From: Candidatus Poseidoniaceae archaeon
GTDB lineage: Archaea > Thermoplasmatota > Poseidoniia > Poseidoniales > Poseidoniaceae
Direction of reading: 5' to 3'
NCBI GenBank assembly: GCA_028822955.1
Contig: JAPKCL010000035.1
Span: 1 to 15,136, forward strand
Length of the DNA stretch: 15,136 nt
How positions within the stretch are numbered: position 1 is the first letter of the stretch; every line of letters starts with the position of its first letter. A program made the position numbers and the translations under genes. Below the pieces are notes generated by a model. It did not search any database, was not told the DNA's origin, and saw nothing but the letters and a program-made list of their open reading frames with translations. Below, in pieces: positions 13,824 to 15,136 of the stretch.

Positions 13824-15136
13824 ATGAGTCATCAAACCAGCCCGTCAACAGTGAATCCAATGCGCACGTCTGTTTCTCCCTCCGAGCCGCGCTTCCAATG
13901 GCAGATTCTTCAGCATCGTAACGCCTTCAAATCGCTCTCCTTAGCGGCCTTGATGCTTCTCTCAACTTTTGCCGCAATCCCTTATGTTTCACTCGATGTC
14001 AGAGCCGCTTCTGATCAAGATGGAGATGGCCTGACTTATGGTTTGGAATACCTCATGAATACCGCACCAAATGACCCTGATTCTGATAACGATGGTCTGC
14101 CCGATGGATGGGAATGGAAATACGGCCTTGACCCTCTCTCGAGTAACGGTATAGATGGCGCAGTTGGCGACCCAGATGGTGATGGGATGTCGAATCTGCA
14201 AGAATACTCATACTTGCAACCCCAAAACTGGGACAGTTCTTCTACACCTGGAGTTCTCGACTTGGGTGTTTGGTGGAACGGTACAGTTCCAGTCAATGAT
14301 TGGAATGAAGAAGACGCTCTACAATACAACAGACCTGGCTGTGGCGATAGTGGCTCAGATGGTGCAGGTAACGTGATTCTTTGTGACGAAGACCCTGTGG
14401 GGAATATTTGCACGAATGGTTTCGATGATGACAAAGACGGCCTAGTCGATTCTGCAGATCCCGATAATGATGGGGATGCTGATTGCTCTTCCAACGATGA
14501 TGATGGCGATGGTATCGCTGATGAAGACGTGGCCGGTTGGGATACTGACGGCGATGGAATGGATGACGGCTGGGAGGCAGCAAACGGCCTCAATGCTACA
14601 TCTGCTTCGAATGCAGACGGACCAAATGGTGACCCTGACGGGGATGGATTGATCAACCTCATGGAATATGTCAATCCTACATGGACCACAATGTGTGGCA
14701 CTTCTCCTTGTTTCCGTAATGGCCCTGACGGCCTTGTCACTGAAACGACATCGCCTTGTGACCCTGTGTCTGGAATTGGACCAGGTGGCTGTGCGACCTC
14801 TACTGCCGAAGTTGACGGCATTACAAGCACAAACCCACAACGTGCAGATACCGATGGTGACGGATTAAACGATTCATATGAGGCTTTGACACTCTTGACA
14901 GACCCAACATCTGCAGATACCGACCGCGATGGAATTGATGACGGTGTTGAAGTCAACGGTGCATATGGTACTCCCCCTCAACCGAGCAATCCTCGTGATA
15001 ACAACACCGATGGAGATGCCTTTGATGATGGTGAAGAAGATACCAATTTCAATGGTGTTTTAGATGCAGGTGAAACCGACCCTACGCGAATGGAAGATTC
15101 TGGTGATGAAGATAATGATGGTATTCAGAATTGGGA
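13824..15136 (+). CDS. Exported protein with many DxDxDG calcium-binding (thrombospondin type 3-like) repeats, 3' partial
   Basis: The frame is open from the ATG at 13824 to the end of the window, 437 residues visible. The first 40 or so residues are polar with several Arg, followed by a hydrophobic signal segment (ALMLLSTFAAIP) and a likely cleavage after VRA near residue 61. The mature part begins at once with DQDGDGLTYGLEYL. About a dozen Asp-rich loops follow, for example DSDNDGLPDGWE, DPDGDGMSNLQE, DTDGDGMDDGWE and DTDRDGIDDGVE, each of the kind that binds calcium in thrombospondin type 3 repeats. Some are joined to cysteine-bearing stretches (NICTNGFDDDKDGLVD). The start could instead be the ATG at 13860. 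No enzymatic domain is visible in this part; it may lie beyond the window. Such repeat proteins are frequent in Marine Group II and act as stalks or adhesive scaffolds; the role here is inferred. Confidence 0.88.
   Translation, partial: MSHQTSPSTVNPMRTSVSPSEPRFQWQILQHRNAFKSLSLAALMLLSTFAAIPYVSLDVRAASDQDGDGLTYGLEYLMNTAPNDPDSDNDGLPDGWEWKYGLDPLSSNGIDGAVGDPDGDGMSNLQEYSYLQPQNWDSSSTPGVLDLGVWWNGTVPVNDWNEEDALQYNRPGCGDSGSDGAGNVILCDEDPVGNICTNGFDDDKDGLVDSADPDNDGDADCSSNDDDGDGIADEDVAGWDTDGDGMDDGWEAANGLNATSASNADGPNGDPDGDGLINLMEYVNPTWTTMCGTSPCFRNGPDGLVTETTSPCDPVSGIGPGGCATSTAEVDGITSTNPQRADTDGDGLNDSYEALTLLTDPTSADTDRDGIDDGVEVNGAYGTPPQPSNPRDNNTDGDAFDDGEEDTNFNGVLDAGETDPTRMEDSGDEDNDGIQNW

Noticed and set aside
14036..14956. 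Long minus-strand open frame of about 306 codons, rich in Ser and Pro
   Set aside because: It is the antisense shadow of the Asp-rich repeats (GAT/GGT-type codons give few stops in reverse). The plus-strand frame has a signal peptide and coherent calcium-binding repeats.

Overview
The window looks like chromosome from a marine planktonic archaeon of the Marine Group II / Poseidoniales kind. The assignment rests on three things: two large exported proteins in the style of that group (one with a C-terminal membrane anchor and acidic tail, one with many Asp-rich calcium-binding repeats), Shine-Dalgarno sites of the GGAGGTG type, and a mixture of bacterial-like and eukaryote-like metabolic genes. 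No ribosomal or other universal marker gene is present, so the assignment is an inference; a bacterium is not excluded.

Layout: (1) bases 1-3455, plus strand: nrdB (5' end outside the window) and nrdA, the two subunits of an aerobic class Ia ribonucleotide reductase, both of the eukaryotic R2/R1 type. (2) A 133-base convergent gap. (3) Bases 3589-9622, minus strand: a five-gene operon read in the order lipA, bkdA1, bkdA2, bkdB, lpdV. It encodes lipoyl synthase followed by a complete 2-oxoacid dehydrogenase complex, most like the branched-chain type (E1 alpha, E1 beta, E2, E3). Intergenic gaps are about 2-11 bases and three of the four junctions share a TGAGGTG module in which the stop codon is part of the next ribosome binding site. 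(4) A divergent short-chain dehydrogenase of pteridine-reductase type (9777-10523), then a tRNA-Leu(UAA) gene with encoded CCA (10575-10661). Hairpin-plus-T terminator-like elements follow both. (5) Bases 10751 to the end, plus strand: a 984-residue membrane-anchored surface protein and the start of a second exported protein packed with DxDxDG repeats that runs off the window.

How the genes fit together: LipA makes the lipoyl cofactor that the E2 subunit needs, so the operon supplies both the complex and its cofactor. Oxidation of branched-chain 2-oxoacids from amino-acid breakdown would suit a protein-degrading aerobic heterotroph. An oxygen-dependent class Ia reductase also fits an aerobic life. 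The SDR may act on a pterin; the two surface proteins are cell-envelope proteins of unknown binding partner.

No mobile element, CRISPR array or clearly new defence-type system is visible. The best points for follow-up are the bacterial-style bkd operon with lipA at its head, the repeated stop/ribosome-binding-site junction, the eukaryote-type reductase pair, the PTR1-like SDR, and the uncharacterised 984-residue surface protein.
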